Source: Phytophthora quininea
Lineage: Eukaryota; Oomycota; Peronosporomycetes; Peronosporales; Peronosporaceae
Direction of reading: 5' to 3'
Length of the DNA stretch: 64,000 bases
NCBI GenBank assembly: GCA_011947345.1
Contig: JAAVTG010000051.1
Coordinates: 372,001-436,000 of the forward strand
Part shown: piece after piece, positions 1 through 9,645 of the stretch
Layout of the letters: each line of letters opens with the position of its first letter
Position numbering within the stretch: position 1 is the first letter of the stretch
Translations under genes and position numbers: made by a program
Notes under the pieces: model-generated
What the model was told of the DNA's origin: nothing
Database searches by the model: none
Seen by the model: only the letters and a program-made list of their open reading frames with translations

Positions 1-152
1 CTGTCGCTACCAGGGACAACCCCAGCTCGACGCTACAAAGTTCAGGGCTACGACGAATTTCGGATAATACGACGGGTACGTGAGGTACCAACTGCTGGTT
101 TGGCAGCAGAAGAAACAGAGCTTGCTCAATGTCGTGAGCAAGTTCCGAGACC

Positions 153-215
153 GCTGGTGCTGCTCCTGCCGCTGCTGGTGCTGCTCCTGCCGCCGCTGGT
201 GCTGCTCCTGCCGCC
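153..215. repeat. 21-bp tandem repeat, 3 copies
   Basis: Three consecutive 21-bp units (GCTGGTGCTGCTCCTGCCGC plus one base) at 153-173, 174-194 and 195-215; the first differs from the others in its last base. GC-rich minisatellite with no convincing gene around it. Confidence 0.9.
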
Positions 216-419
216 GCTGCCGGTGGTACCCGAAGCTGGTCGTTCTGGCCGTGGAACTAGCAAACTCAACAGCGTAGTTTGTCCACAAAGGTGCTTCCTA
301 TACGAACACGTTTTGGCCGCTGCCGGTGGTACCCGAAGCTAGTGGTGGTTTTGGTTCTAGCAAACTCAACAGCGTAGTTTGTCCATAAAGGTATTTCCTA
401 TACAAACACGTTTTGGCTT
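214..419. repeat. 103-bp tandem duplication
   Basis: Two adjacent copies of about 103 bp (214-316 and 317-about 419). Both start CCGCTGCCGGTGGTACCCG and end in ACACGTTTTGG, and they have diverged by some substitutions. No coding function seen. Confidence 0.8.
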
Positions 420-490
420 TTTGCTGGACGCTTCTACCACAGTTGCATATTCCAAATATGATGAGTTGAACGAAGTTTTAATCCACCAGG

Positions 491-1614
491 AAGAAATTTA
501 AGTTGATTAACCAGTCGGATAAATCGTTTTTCTAGCTACGATCGTATGCTACTTAGTCGTTCTGCTGCTTAGTTTCGTGGAATCCAAACGTGACTTGCTG
601 GTAGTGTGTTTCGCGGCGCAGGTGGGTCAAAGCCTAACTTCTCCAGAACAGAGGTTACAATTTTGTCGTCAATCCCAAGCTCCGCTGAATGGTGATTGAT
701 GAACAGACAGTGTCGTCGAAAAGAGGACATCACATTTTGGACGCTTGGTATTTCAGCTGTAGTTTCACGGAATAGTATGTCGTTTCTCAATCTCCACGTA
801 GCATGGAACGCGATCGCAGTGTGGACTCGCCACAGTAGCAGGACCACCTTTTGGTTCTGCCTCCACTCCCTATTCAGGTCTCGTGGTTTAGGAAAAATTA
901 GCAATCGCCAATCCAACTCCGTCGCGAAAGCCTTGTGCCATGGGGACCACAATGGGGTCCACATTTGCGTCAGAGCTGGGCACGAGAAGAAACAGTGCTC
1001 TACTGTTTCTATCGCAGCACATGATCGTCTCACACACTGTTGAATCGTAGGATTTAACGACTTGAGGAAGAACAGCCTTAATCCGACAATGAGGTCTCCA
1101 AAGAACATTCTCAGCATCACATCGTGGACAACAGGAACCAGAAACTGGCGGAGGGCGAGTATCTGTTGTAACGTTGTATGGATCTGTCGTTGCGGACAGC
1201 CAAGCACTTTCATGGGGTGTGGTTGCACGCATCTATCAGGCCGCAACAATTTGTCCCAGTCTTGGGATTTTAGATTTGGGAAGAACCGAGATGTTTTTCC
1301 GACTGTCAGTCCCAATGTCGGCGGCATTGCACCTCGCGTTGCCACGCTTATTCCACCTGTCTCTGGGTGTGGCAATACCCGTTCAAACACCTGGGTTAGC
1401 TGTCGATAAAGCTGGGCGATATCCGTCAGTGCAACCCTGGACCCCAGAATTGGACGTAGCTCGGTAGATACCCCCTGAAAAACACCATGAGGGTTGGCCA
1501 TCGATGGGAAGTATCTAGAAAGTCTGCTATACACCATTTGCCTTTTGAAGCAAGCTCTTTACAGAGGCACCGGAATTTGACGGGTCCTGTTCCCAGTGGT
1601 GCGCGATGAGCATT
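491..1614 (-). mobile_element. 5'-truncated LINE copy with 18-bp target-site duplication
   Basis: The segment is flanked by a perfect 18-bp direct repeat, AAGTTTTAATCCACCAGG, at 473-490 and 1615-1632, as expected for target-primed reverse transcription. Read on the minus strand it carries the C-terminal end of a LINE ORF2. It ends in a tail (GTTAATCAACTTAAATTTC) that resembles the 3' ends of the other LINE copies here (GTTAATCAATTCAATTTCC). The 5' part of the element is missing, and there is no poly(A) tail. Confidence 0.85.
569..1537 (-). pseudogene. LINE ORF2 C-terminal fragment (zf-RVT region)
   Basis: Open frame of 322 codons covering only the region downstream of the reverse transcriptase domain. 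It includes a Cys/His cluster (CVRRSC...EHCFFSC) of the zinc-binding reverse transcriptase (zf-RVT) type and a Trp-rich tail (LLWRVHTAIAFHATWRLRND). The same protein segment recurs at 4188-4668, 5180-5330, 7510-8425 and 12655-13110. The endonuclease and RT catalytic domains are absent, so this cannot mobilise itself. The frame is undamaged, suggesting a fairly young insertion. It lies inside the TSD-flanked insert. Confidence 0.8.
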
Positions 1615-1632
1615 AAGTTTTAATCCACCAGG

Positions 1633-2234
1633 GAAGTAGTAAAGTGGTATTCCGAAACCAATGCATCACATGTGGACGTCATGAACGGCCAAATGTATAA
1701 GAAATTGGCGCATTCACACACAGTGAAACTAGCGGGGCTGTAGTTAAAAACCTTACTGTTGTCGAAATGAGCGAGCTGCCTAATCAGCGACTGCATAAAC
1801 GATTATGAAATGTTGTAGCTGTGCAGATTGATACTGGCAAACCGAAAGACACATACAGTAATGACTTCCTGTCGCAATAGAGCTTGCTCTATTGGTTTGG
1901 TAGCGCTTAAGAAGCTGGTTGGTGCTGAAGGACTCGGGCAGGTTGGGCCGTCGACGTTCGACTTGGCAGTGCGATTGCTGTTGTTGTTGTTGGTAAATTG
2001 AGAACTGGTAGTTGTCACTCGGCTACTCTTCCGTCTACACCTAGTTGAACAACTACTCCATATGCATTTTTGTGGCTGCTTGAAAGCATTTGGTCGACAA
2101 CTGCAACAGGTTCTTGGTCAAACCTTGGCGATACGATGTCGATACTTGCCTTAGCACCACCAAAACCACGTGTGATGGTTTCTAACGTGCTATCTGCCGT
2201 TGGATAGCTGTTCTCGTGACATTCCCTCCTCCTA
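1633..2234. other. intergenic, nothing convincing
   Basis: Two short minus-strand open frames (1803-2018 and 2015-2278) are low-complexity (Asn/Thr/Ser-rich) and resemble no family I recognise. They lie downstream of the Gypsy fragment's chromodomain and might be decayed 3' sequence of that element. Confidence 0.4.
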
Positions 2235-2990
2235 GCGATCACCGTTCCGGTTGTGATAGCGCTGGATGAGGCCTTCAACTGTGCGAAGATTTTGTTGGGT
2301 TTCCATGTCGTTTTTGGCTGACCGAGTCATTTTACCTCGTACAACGTGCGTCGGCCGACTTTCTTATGATTGATGATGTCTTCAACCAGCTCTCCTTCCC
2401 CGCCGTCGGGAAGCTGAACTTTGATAAGCCGTTGTTGATCGCGTCGATGCTCACGAGCAATATACGGTTTGAGCAAACTGGTGTGAAACACGGGGTGAGG
2501 CCGCAGTTTTGGTGGCAACGCCAATCGATAGTACCCGCGGCCGATCTTCTCTGTAATTACACACGGTCCAATCCATCTTGCACCCAATTTCCTTTTCGTT
2601 GTCCCCAAGTGGAATGGAGCCAAGCTGTCCCCGCAAGCAAAACCTCATCACCGATCACGAAGTCTTGAGACTTCCGGTTTTGTTGTATGCTTCAGCCATT
2701 CTGTCTTGAGCCTCAGCGATGTGACGGTGTGCTTTGGCGAGAATATCTTGCTGGTTTTAAGGAAAAGCTCCCCGGAGCCGGGTTTGCTGCGGTGGGTGCT
2801 ATTGCACGCGATATTTCCAAAGTTGCTGGTGTTCGCGGGTTGAATCCAATATAAGCTTCGAACGGGGTCATTTTGGTAGCCGAGTGGTAGCGACAATTAT
2901 ACGCAAACTCTGCTAGGCTCAAGTGCTTTTCCCAATCGTTCGAGGGGCCTTGTTGAACCGTGCTCGAGCGGTGCAACCTTGACAACTAGC
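2235..2990 (-). mobile_element. Ty3/Gypsy fragment: integrase C-terminus plus chromodomain, decayed
   Basis: Read on the minus strand, 2985-2890 encodes the end of an integrase core (W..HLSLAEFAYN..HSAT..TPFEA). 2623-2327 encodes the integrase C-terminal domain (ARWIGPCVITEKIGRGYYRL, then HPVFHTSLLKPY) leading into a chromodomain (VEDIINHKKVGRRTLYEVK). The chromodomain Trp codon appears to have become TGA near 2325, after which the frame continues (ETQQNLRTVEGLIQRYHNR). At least two frame breaks separate the blocks. Everything upstream (protease, RT, RNase H) is missing, and no LTRs were found. It abuts the start of the WY effector pseudogene at about 3,000 and may have replaced that gene's 5' end. 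Confidence 0.8.
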
Positions 2991-3059
2991 TCAACCAGGA
3001 GCGATATCTCCGAGTCTACAACCCGGGAATCCCAGTTACTCCTTCGCGGACGTTGCATC

Positions 3060-4790
3060 TACTACAAGTAGCGGTGATTCCGAGGAGCAAGGCGATAGGA
3101 TTTTCCAGGCGTGCCGACACTGGATAAGTCCCTCGCAAAGGGGTTCGGATACGGTCTACCGGTCGATGATTTCGCCAAGTACAAACAGCTGTAGACGGAG
3201 CAAGACACATTCCTGGCAGCAATTCAAAAGTAACTCAAGCTCGACGAATTCATGGATGCTGCTGCGAAGTTCCAAGCTGCTCTGAATGTCGGGTATACGA
3301 TAACTACGTGAAGTCGCAACTTTCAGTTTGGAAGGAGAAAGATCTGAGCTTGGACGCTGTCTAGACCAAGTTGGGACTTAGCGAACTATCGAGCAGTGCA
3401 TTGAAGGCCACCCGCAACACCTGGTACTTCGACGCTACCTGATGTTACGACTGTGATTCTGGAAGAACCAGGACCTGGGCCCAACTGCTGTCTTGGCGAA
3501 GCTGGGACTAGACAAATTATTGGGCAGCGCCTTGACTTCGAATCGGTTTTTCAGAACTTACGACGAGTATGTGAGGAGTCGAGTGCACGCTTGGGAGAAG
3601 TGGGTGTGGCCCAGACACGTTCATAGCGACGCTGGGACTGGTGAAATTGTCGGGTGAGGTATTGACATCGCAACTGTATTTTTAAGTACTACGACCGAAT
3701 ACGAATGCTCTACTGGGTACTGCAACATCCCGTCATGGACGATATCCTTCCGGCTTTTGGAGTTGGTGAGATTTCTGGTGCTGCGCTACGAAATCACCCA
3801 AACTTCGAATATTACCAAGACTTTCAAACAGCGCAGATGAAATCTTGGGGAGATCACTCCGAGCGGGCAAGACTTGTGAAAAACTTTGGGCTGGTCAAAT
3901 TGTCGAGCGATGCCCTAGCAAGAAACCCACGATTCAAAATGTACGACCACTACGTGGAGAGCGAAGTGAAGAACTGGATCAAGATTAGACCGATGCTTGT
4001 ACGGGATCGGCTGGGGCTCTACGACCTGCCGGCCAAGGAAGTTTCGGCGAATTCCAACGTCAAATACTACGACCAGGTCATGGCCATAAAATCGGTTTTT
4101 AGATCGAGAACGAGTACAGCATTGACGACGTACTCAAGGCATTGAAACTGAGTGAGCTGAGCGGTAGTGCGCTTAAAGCCACCGAATAATGTGGAGCGAA
4201 CTATGGAGCCGGTGGTCGAGGTTCTTTTGCGTCGATCTAAGCTGGAGGTTGCTACTCTTCCCAAGATTATAAGACCTCCGTAGGAACTGGAGAAGTGAGC
4301 ACAAAGAACTGATACTTCTATGGAGGATCTACACAGCGATTGTGTTTCGCAACATGGCGGCTCAGGAACGACATTCATTTCCAGGAAACGACAGCTGAAG
4401 GGCCAAATATTCTCAATCTGCTGAACTCGTTCAAGATGCACTACCAATTCCTCTACCAACACGCACATGAGCTTCATTGCAACCGCGCTACTGTGGCCCG
4501 GGTGCTGCAAAAACTTGGCTTTGATCCGCCAGAAAATAATATCCCGGAACCCATTCACCACTTGTGGACGACACGAACGTAACTCTCACGGATAGAATCT
4601 ATTCGATAGATAGCTTATCACCTTAAGACGAGAAATCCGCTAAACAGTTAATCAATTCAATTTCCTTCCTTAAAGCCACCGAATTATCGATACTACCTCA
4701 AATTCATCGGAAAAGAAGAGATGTGGAGTCAGCAACGTGTGCAAGCTCCTAGCAGTCCGAAGAAATTTAGGTGTGAACGCTGTTAGGTCG
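3060..4790 (+). pseudogene. RxLR/WY effector pseudogene, 5'-truncated, split by a LINE
   Basis: A series of WY-type units of roughly 45 codons (LG-x-LSG-x-AL ... P-x-F-x-YY-x-x-F ... W) can be followed from about 3250 to 4187 and again from 4685 to 4786, with internal stops and frame changes. A dEER-like stretch (SSGDSEEQGD) lies near 3065-3100. No signal peptide or RxLR is visible upstream, where a Gypsy fragment abuts. The best-preserved part, 3705-4145, holds units such as SDALARNPRFKMYDHYVES. A LINE insertion with a 16-bp TSD interrupts the last unit at 4187. The WY fold is an effector scaffold in Phytophthora; this copy cannot make a product. Confidence 0.8.
4188..4668 (+). mobile_element. 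5'-truncated LINE inserted in a WY effector gene, 16-bp TSD
   Basis: The insert is bracketed by the 16-bp direct repeat CTTAAAGCCACCGAAT at 4172-4187 and 4669-4684, both inside the WY pseudogene. It encodes only the last ~125 residues of the LINE ORF2 (the 4340-4582 frame ends in PEPIHHLWTTRT) and the polymer-free tail GTTAATCAATTCAATTTCC. It is nearly identical to the 3' half of the copy ending at 8425, differing by a few substitutions and a small duplication (GATAGAATCTATTC) after the stop. Confidence 0.9.
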
Positions 4791-5179
4791 CTATAACATG
4801 AAGGAGGCAACACAAGAGAAACATGTGTGCAAATAAGATACTGCATCATCATTTCTTTGCGTAAACAGACGGCCTAGCGTAAAGAGCTTCAATGCATAAA
4901 CAGCCGCTGAAGCTTCCATAAGGCGCTTCAGAACTGAAGGCAAAGTTACAGTGACCTTGCGCGCTAACGAAACGGCGACTGAATCTCGCCGTGCATTTAA
5001 CGTTCGCGGTAGCTTGAAACTGTGTAGTTTCAATGCCTTCTGGATGATTCAGGTCCAGTTTTTTTATCCTTGAAGGACTCGCTGGAATACTTCAAGCCAG
5101 AGGCTTGAAGCGCTACGGACACTTCATGACCTTGGACTCGCCCAACAACAAGTACATTCGATGAGATGCTGAGAAAGAA
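4791..5179. other. intergenic; small perfect hairpin
   Basis: No supported gene. A perfect inverted repeat with 9-bp arms and a 3-nt loop lies at 5090-5110 (CTTCAAGCC / GGCTTGAAG). It may be the relic of a small element; no target duplication was seen. Confidence 0.4.
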
Positions 5180-5330
5180 ATTGGATTGATTAACTGTTTA
5201 GCGGATTTCTCGTCTTAAGGTGATAAGCTATCTATCCGTGAGAGTTACGCTCGTGCCGTCCACATGTGGTGCAGCGGTTCCGGGATATTATTTTCTGGCG
5301 GATCAAAGCCAAGTTTTTGCAGCTCACATG
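5180..5330 (-). mobile_element. LINE 3'-end fragment, inverted
   Basis: About 150 bp match the LINE 3' end in reverse orientation: the tail (GATTAACTGTTTAGCGGATT on the plus strand) and the last ~25 codons (LQKLGFDPPENNIPEPLHH on the minus strand). It sits at the C-terminal end of a minus-strand WY pseudogene, so the two are read in one frame at 5245-5502. Target duplications are not obvious. Confidence 0.75.
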
Positions 5331-6024
5331 GTTGTTGGAAACGACCATCGCTACACGTAGCTGTTGTAGAATCCGTCGCGGTTAGTAAGCCAACTAACTG
5401 GTTAGACCTGAACCTCCTCTTAACCTCACGAAGTTTCTCCTTGGCAGCAACGAATCTCAGATAATAGTGGTAGATTGGGGTCGGTTTCCAGCGCACTACC
5501 ACTCAGCTTGTCAATCCCCAGCGTTTTTAAAACTTGATCGCGCGTGTAGTTCCCGAGCCAAAAGTCGATCTTGCTCGTGAAGAACTCGTCGTAGTACTTG
5601 AAGTTGGCGTGCGAAGTGATTTCCTTGGCGGACAAGTTGAGGAGCCCCAGTTTATCCAGCACTAACACGGTGGAATATTCGCTGCTGAGTTGAGGCTGAA
5701 CTTCCTTCTCCATGAACGCGTCGTACACTTTGAACCTTGGGTTTGCTTTGAGTGCATCGTCCGACAGCTTGAACAAGGCCTAAGTCAAGCATGACAATGT
5801 TGATTTCGGTGTGGCCCCAACTGTTGAATTGAGCCTCCACAAACTCCTCGAAGCGCAGCTCCGGACAATCTACTCAGTCCCAATACCGGTAGATTACCGT
5901 CCGTGACGGTATATTTCCCTACCCACGACGGAATGAGCGCCGTCATAAACTTGTCGTAGCACTGGAAATTCGGGTGCGATGTGAGCGTAGTGCCTGACAA
6001 ACTACTTAATACCAACTTCGCCAT
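5331..6024 (-). pseudogene. WY-repeat effector pseudogene (no signal peptide/RxLR)
   Basis: Minus-strand frames at 6024-5785 and 5776-5426 contain at least four WY-type units (LSGTTLTSHPNFQCYDKFM; LSDDALKANPRFKVYDAFM; LSAKEITSHANFKYYDEFF; LSGSALETDPN). A further decayed unit lies in another frame to about 5390. A frame break near 5780 and the missing N-terminus mark it as a pseudogene. A LINE fragment sits directly at its 3' end. Likely originally a secreted RxLR effector like the intact gene at 6589. Confidence 0.8.
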
Positions 6025-6535
6025 GATGATCTCGGGAGACCAAACATGGATCCGTTAGTTAACGTAGTGTAGTAGGCTGCGGCTCATTGCCGCGCCCAGT
6101 TGCTCAAGCTTGGACCAAAACCTCGCTTTGCTCGGCAGGATGTAGGATTACTTATCGATTAGGTGAATTTGGCTATAGTTTTGACCAATCAGAAAAGTGT
6201 GACGCACAGACGGACAGAGAGAAGGACACGGCTTTTATTCTAAAGACTAGCATCGGTGATGCCCGCGTCCGCGGGCGAAAAGGAGAATCGTTGGATTCCG
6301 TTCCGCTCGCGGGGCTCGCTGCACTACTGGCAGTGTTAAATGGCCGTTAGAGCCAGCGGGCCCTTCAATTCGCAGCATCTTGCTTGACTGGCCATAAAGG
6401 GGCGAAGCTAGAACAGATACGGACCCGTCACTGACGAGTCGCCACTTTCTTGGAGTGGAAACATGAGCTTTGCAGCAAAGTCTGTGCAAGTTCACTGTCC
6501 GTAAGTTTCGTGGGTGGCCAGGAAGGGCTCGGAAT
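6025..6535. other. intergenic, promoter-side of intact RxLR gene
   Basis: No supported gene; the short frames here are not conserved-looking. The region separates a minus-strand WY pseudogene from the plus-strand intact effector. A CCAAT box (GACCAATCAG) lies near 6180, too far from the Inr at 6536 to assign confidently. Confidence 0.4.
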
Positions 6536-6550
6536 GCTTCATTTTGCAAC
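6536..6550 (+). promoter_or_regulatory. oomycete Inr-like core promoter of RxLR gene
   Basis: GCTTCATTTTGCAAC matches the oomycete initiator consensus (GCTCATTYYNCAWTTT) closely. It sits about 40-50 bp upstream of the ATG at 6589, the usual spacing for short oomycete 5' UTRs. This also argues for ATG 6589 over the upstream GTG-started frame from 6514. Confidence 0.65.
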
Positions 6551-6588
6551 CCGCCAGTCCGTCATCACAAGAAGTTTTGTCCGTGGAG

Positions 6589-7221
6589 ATGCTGTCGCGT
6601 TGGTTTCTGCTCTTGTCCGTGTTGGTTGCTGTCGCTGTCAGTGATACGACTCCCAACAGATTCCTGAGGGTCGAAAGTGAGCCCAACTACCCGTTCAAGG
6701 ACGCTGATACTTCTGAGGAGAGAGTAAATGGAGTCGGGACGGGCATAGTTGCACTTGAGAAGAGTCTCAGTCTCGCACAGGTTTTGACTGTCGTCAGGAC
6801 CTCTGGGCAGATTGATACTCTTGTGGGTCAATTCATGCCGATCGACGTCATGGTTTCCTTGGGCTTGTCGAAGTTGTCGGGCAATGCTCTGAAGGCGAGT
6901 CCCAAGTTCAACTTTTACGAGACGTATGTTCAAAAGGAGGTCAAGTTCTGGGTAAGTGAAGAGTATACCCCGACGGTGGCATTGTTGAGATTGGGACTGG
7001 ATTTAGAGTCGAAAACACTTCAGGCGCACCCCAACTTCAAGTACTACGACGAGTTCATGACACAGAAAGTCGACTATTGGGCGAACAGTTTTTTCACTGC
7101 GGACGATGTGAAGATATTGCTGCATCTGGACACGCTGACTGACGATGCACTCAAGAACCACCCCAACTTTCCGTACTACGAGAAGTTCTTGCTTGCCGAA
7201 AAAGCTACTATAAAAGACTAA
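6589..7221 (+). CDS. secreted RxLR-dEER effector with WY-type repeats, intact
   Basis: 210 codons. Residues 1-18 form a hydrophobic signal peptide (MLSRWFLLLSVLVAVAVS), followed by RFLR at 24-27 and an acidic dEER equivalent (SEER) at 42-45. The rest holds about three WY-type units of ~45 residues (LSGNALKASPKFNFYETYV; ESKTLQAHPNFKYYDEFM; TDDALKNHPNFPYYEKFL) with the conserved W in KFW/DYW. Family knowledge: such proteins are secreted by Phytophthora and delivered into plant cells to modulate immunity; the specific target is unknown. The start is fixed by the signal peptide and the Inr 40 bp upstream. It is the only complete copy among several decayed relatives nearby on both strands. Confidence 0.88.
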   Translation: MLSRWFLLLSVLVAVAVSDTTPNRFLRVESEPNYPFKDADTSEERVNGVGTGIVALEKSLSLAQVLTVVRTSGQIDTLVGQFMPIDVMVSLGLSKLSGNALKASPKFNFYETYVQKEVKFWVSEEYTPTVALLRLGLDLESKTLQAHPNFKYYDEFMTQKVDYWANSFFTADDVKILLHLDTLTDDALKNHPNFPYYEKFLLAEKATIKD

Positions 7222-7509
7222 AAATGCATAATAAGCTCACATTCTCGGTTTCGACAACGATGGGGTCAATGTTGTGCTAAGGAATACAGTCTATACGTAA
7301 TAGATGTGCCAGTCCATGGCCAAGAGGTTATCAAGCCCCAATATGACTCGAGCTAGGTTTGATGTCAAGTTTTCACGACACAGCACTTAACTTCATTCTC
7401 CACAAACGTATCGTATCGGATAGAGCTTGAACCTGGGATTGATGTGACGTGCCCTTGGCTGCAGAACTTGTGGGAGTGTAAAAAGGAAGTGATTAAAAGT
7501 TAGTTGTTT
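7222..7509. other. intergenic with a short WY relic
   Basis: Mostly non-coding 3' flank. On the minus strand about 7450-7375 a short relic resembles a WY unit (NPRFKLY, then YVENEVK in another frame). It is too short and broken to be more than debris of a further effector copy. Confidence 0.4.
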
Positions 7510-8425
7510 GTCTGTTGGCTGTTGTTACTACCGCATCCGGACGAAGGAGGAATGCAGGAAGTAAGAAATACGAATTCACCACCAATATTTGGAATCAAGC
7601 TAAGCAGCTGTCTCCCAACAGAACCAACTACGCGATTCTTCCCAAATTTGCGATCGCAAGATTGGAAGGTGATTCTGCAGCAAGTTCCGGAGCTGATGCA
7701 TCATCCGATGGAAGACCTGGGGTGTCCTCGACAAAGGATTCATGAAACCTTGTCCAGTGTGATTTCTCTACGTGGATATCTACTGCCGGTAATTCATGAT
7801 GTGATAGTACGAATGTGCTTCGGAGACCTCACAGTCGGTTCACGACTATACTTCCTCAGAGAACTAAATCCTACCATCCAAAACTGCGTTCGTCCGGAAT
7901 GCCAGGAGATCGAAACGGTAGAACACTGTTTTTCACGTGCCCGTTATTAGAACCAATGTGGAGCGAACGATGGAGCCGGTGGTCAACGTTCTTTTGCGTC
8001 GATCTAAGCTGGAGGTTGCTACTCTTCCCAAGATTGCAAGACCTTCGTAGGAACAGGAGAAGTGAGCACAAAGAACTGATACTTCTATGGAGGATCTACA
8101 CAGCGATTGTGTTTCATGCAACATGGCGGCTCAGGAACGACATTCATTTCCAGGAAACGACAGCTGAAGGGCCAAATATTCTCAATCTGCTGAACTCGTT
8201 CAAGATGCACTACCAATTCCTCTACCAACACGCACATGAGCTTCATTGCAACCGCGCTACTGTGGCCCGGGTGCTGCAAAAACTTAGCTTTGATCCGCCA
8301 GAAAATAATATCCCGGAACCCATTCACCACTTGTGGACGACACGAACGTAACTCTCACGGATAGATAGCTTATCACCTTAAGACGAGAAATCCGCTAAAC
8401 AGTTAATCAATTCAATTTCCTTCCT
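7510..8425 (+). mobile_element. 5'-truncated LINE copy (zf-RVT tail), frameshifted
   Basis: Frames 7504-7950 and 7815-8351 together encode the same C-terminal ORF2 segment as the copy at 569-1537: RFFPNLRSQDW, the Cys/His cluster (CVRPECQEIETVEHCF), the Trp-rich tail and PEPIHHLWTTRT. There is one frame change near 7940. It ends in the tail GTTAATCAATTCAATTTCC at about 8425. No clear target duplication was found. It is near-identical to the shorter insertion at 4188-4668, so both likely come from the same recently active source. Confidence 0.8.
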
Positions 8426-8470
8426 AGTCACGCCTAGGTAAATCGTCACCGTAGCGTTATCGTGCACTAC

Positions 8471-8790
8471 TTAAGCGAATGGTCCTTTCGCGACTTCTGC
8501 ATGCTTATTCTTCCAGTCTTTGGCTGGAACTCGAATCATGACTTGATCGCCTACCTTGTAGGAGTGTGCCAGTCGCGTGAGATTCTCTCGAGCGTTCTCC
8601 TTTAGATTTGCATCAAATCGGCGCTCGCTAAGGTAGCTCCAGTTAGCTTCGTGTAGCATTCGCGTTATCATGTCTTGACCGAATATCAACTGCGCTGGGA
8701 TGTCCCAAGCATGCTGTGGTAGCTCGCCTGCAAGGCGTCTACCGATGACTTTGACACGCCCAAATTCGCCGCGACTCCATCCACTCCGTC
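8471..8790 (-). mobile_element. LTR-retrotransposon integrase C-terminal fragment
   Basis: The minus-strand frame contains a segment typical of the end of retrotransposon integrases: PAQLIFGQDMITRMLHEANW, then a basic linker, then HSYKVGDQVMIRVPAKDWKNK. It differs in sequence from the Gypsy fragment at 2235-2990 and from the giant element at 16-34 kb, so it comes from a third family. It abuts the 3' end of a WY pseudogene; the frame runs on into it to 8938 by chance. Confidence 0.7.
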
Positions 8791-8802
8791 GTGGTATGTC
8801 GC

Positions 8803-9645
8803 CTAGCTTTTGATTCGAGCATTCAAGTAATTTTGGTTGTATTTGTAGTTGGGATGTGCCCGCAGAGCTGCTTTTGGCTGTCCATTTAGCTCCAATGCAT
8901 GAAGAACGTCGTCTGCAGAGTGGTATTTCGCTGTCCACGCCGACACGTGAGCGGACATGAACCTGTTGTAGTTCTTGAAATTCTCGTTAGATGTCAGCGC
9001 GTCTCCTGCCAGATTTCCCAGTCCCAGTCTCGCCATAATAGTGCTCGGAGCCACATCATCTCCATTCCGCGAGGTCGTCGTAGCCCCTGAATAGAGGATT
9101 CGAAGTTCAGGCGCTACCCGATAGCTTGTCCAGTCCCAACACCACCATGATAGTTGCTAGAGAAAGATCCTGCTTCCTCCAAACTGGTAGTTGAGAACGT
9201 GTATGTGAAATTGAGGTTTGATGTCAATGAGCTTCCTGATAGATTGCTTAGCCCCAGTTTGCTGAGAACAGCGTCCAAGCTCAGCTCCTTTCCTGCCAAA
9301 CCGAAAGTGGGTACCTCACGCACTCGTCGTCGTATCCGAAATTCGCTGCAGCCGTGAACTTTACAATATCGTCTACCAAGCCGTCGAGCTTTAGAAGCTG
9401 TTTTTTTCAAGCGGTGCTTCGTGCTACGTCTACACTTGCTTGTTCTTCCGAGTACTCGCCAGAGTTTTTGGTGTCGTTGACAAACCCAATTTCCTCGGAT
9501 TCTTCATCATTTTCATCGAGTCCGTAGCGACAGCTTTGTCGAGTCTCAGAAATCTGCTCTGGCTGAGTTTAATCCGAGCAACCGAGTGCGAAGCATTAAT
9601 GATGGTGGCGAACCCTACCAACTATATAATTCGGTGCGGCAGCAT
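8803..9645 (-). pseudogene. RxLR/WY effector pseudogene with retained promoter
   Basis: On the minus strand an ATG at 9645 is followed within eight codons by TAG. After it, RFLR (in KLSQSRFLRLDK, near 9560) is visible, and one frame shift later an acidic dEER-like run (DENDEESEE, about 9520-9495). Downstream frames 9410-9114 and 9054-8803 hold WY-type units (LGLSNLSGSSLTSNLNF; LAGDALTSNENFKNYNRFM; RAHPNYKYNQNYL). The signal peptide is destroyed and several frame shifts are present. The Inr 38-52 bp upstream is still intact, so the order Inr-ATG-RxLR-dEER-WY matches the functional gene at 6589. An integrase fragment lies at its 3' end. Confidence 0.8.

Noticed and set aside
100..342. Leu/Pro-rich ORFs at the left end
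   Set aside because: They are translations of the 21-bp and 103-bp tandem repeats.
5245..5502. WY-LINE fusion ORF as a new effector
   Set aside because: No start, signal peptide or promoter; the C-terminal part is a LINE tail and the WY part is a decayed unit.
8803..8938. One fusion protein joining WY repeats and integrase (8471-8938)
   Set aside because: The WY part is in a different frame (9054-8803); the apparent fusion is chance read-through between a pseudogene and a TE fragment.
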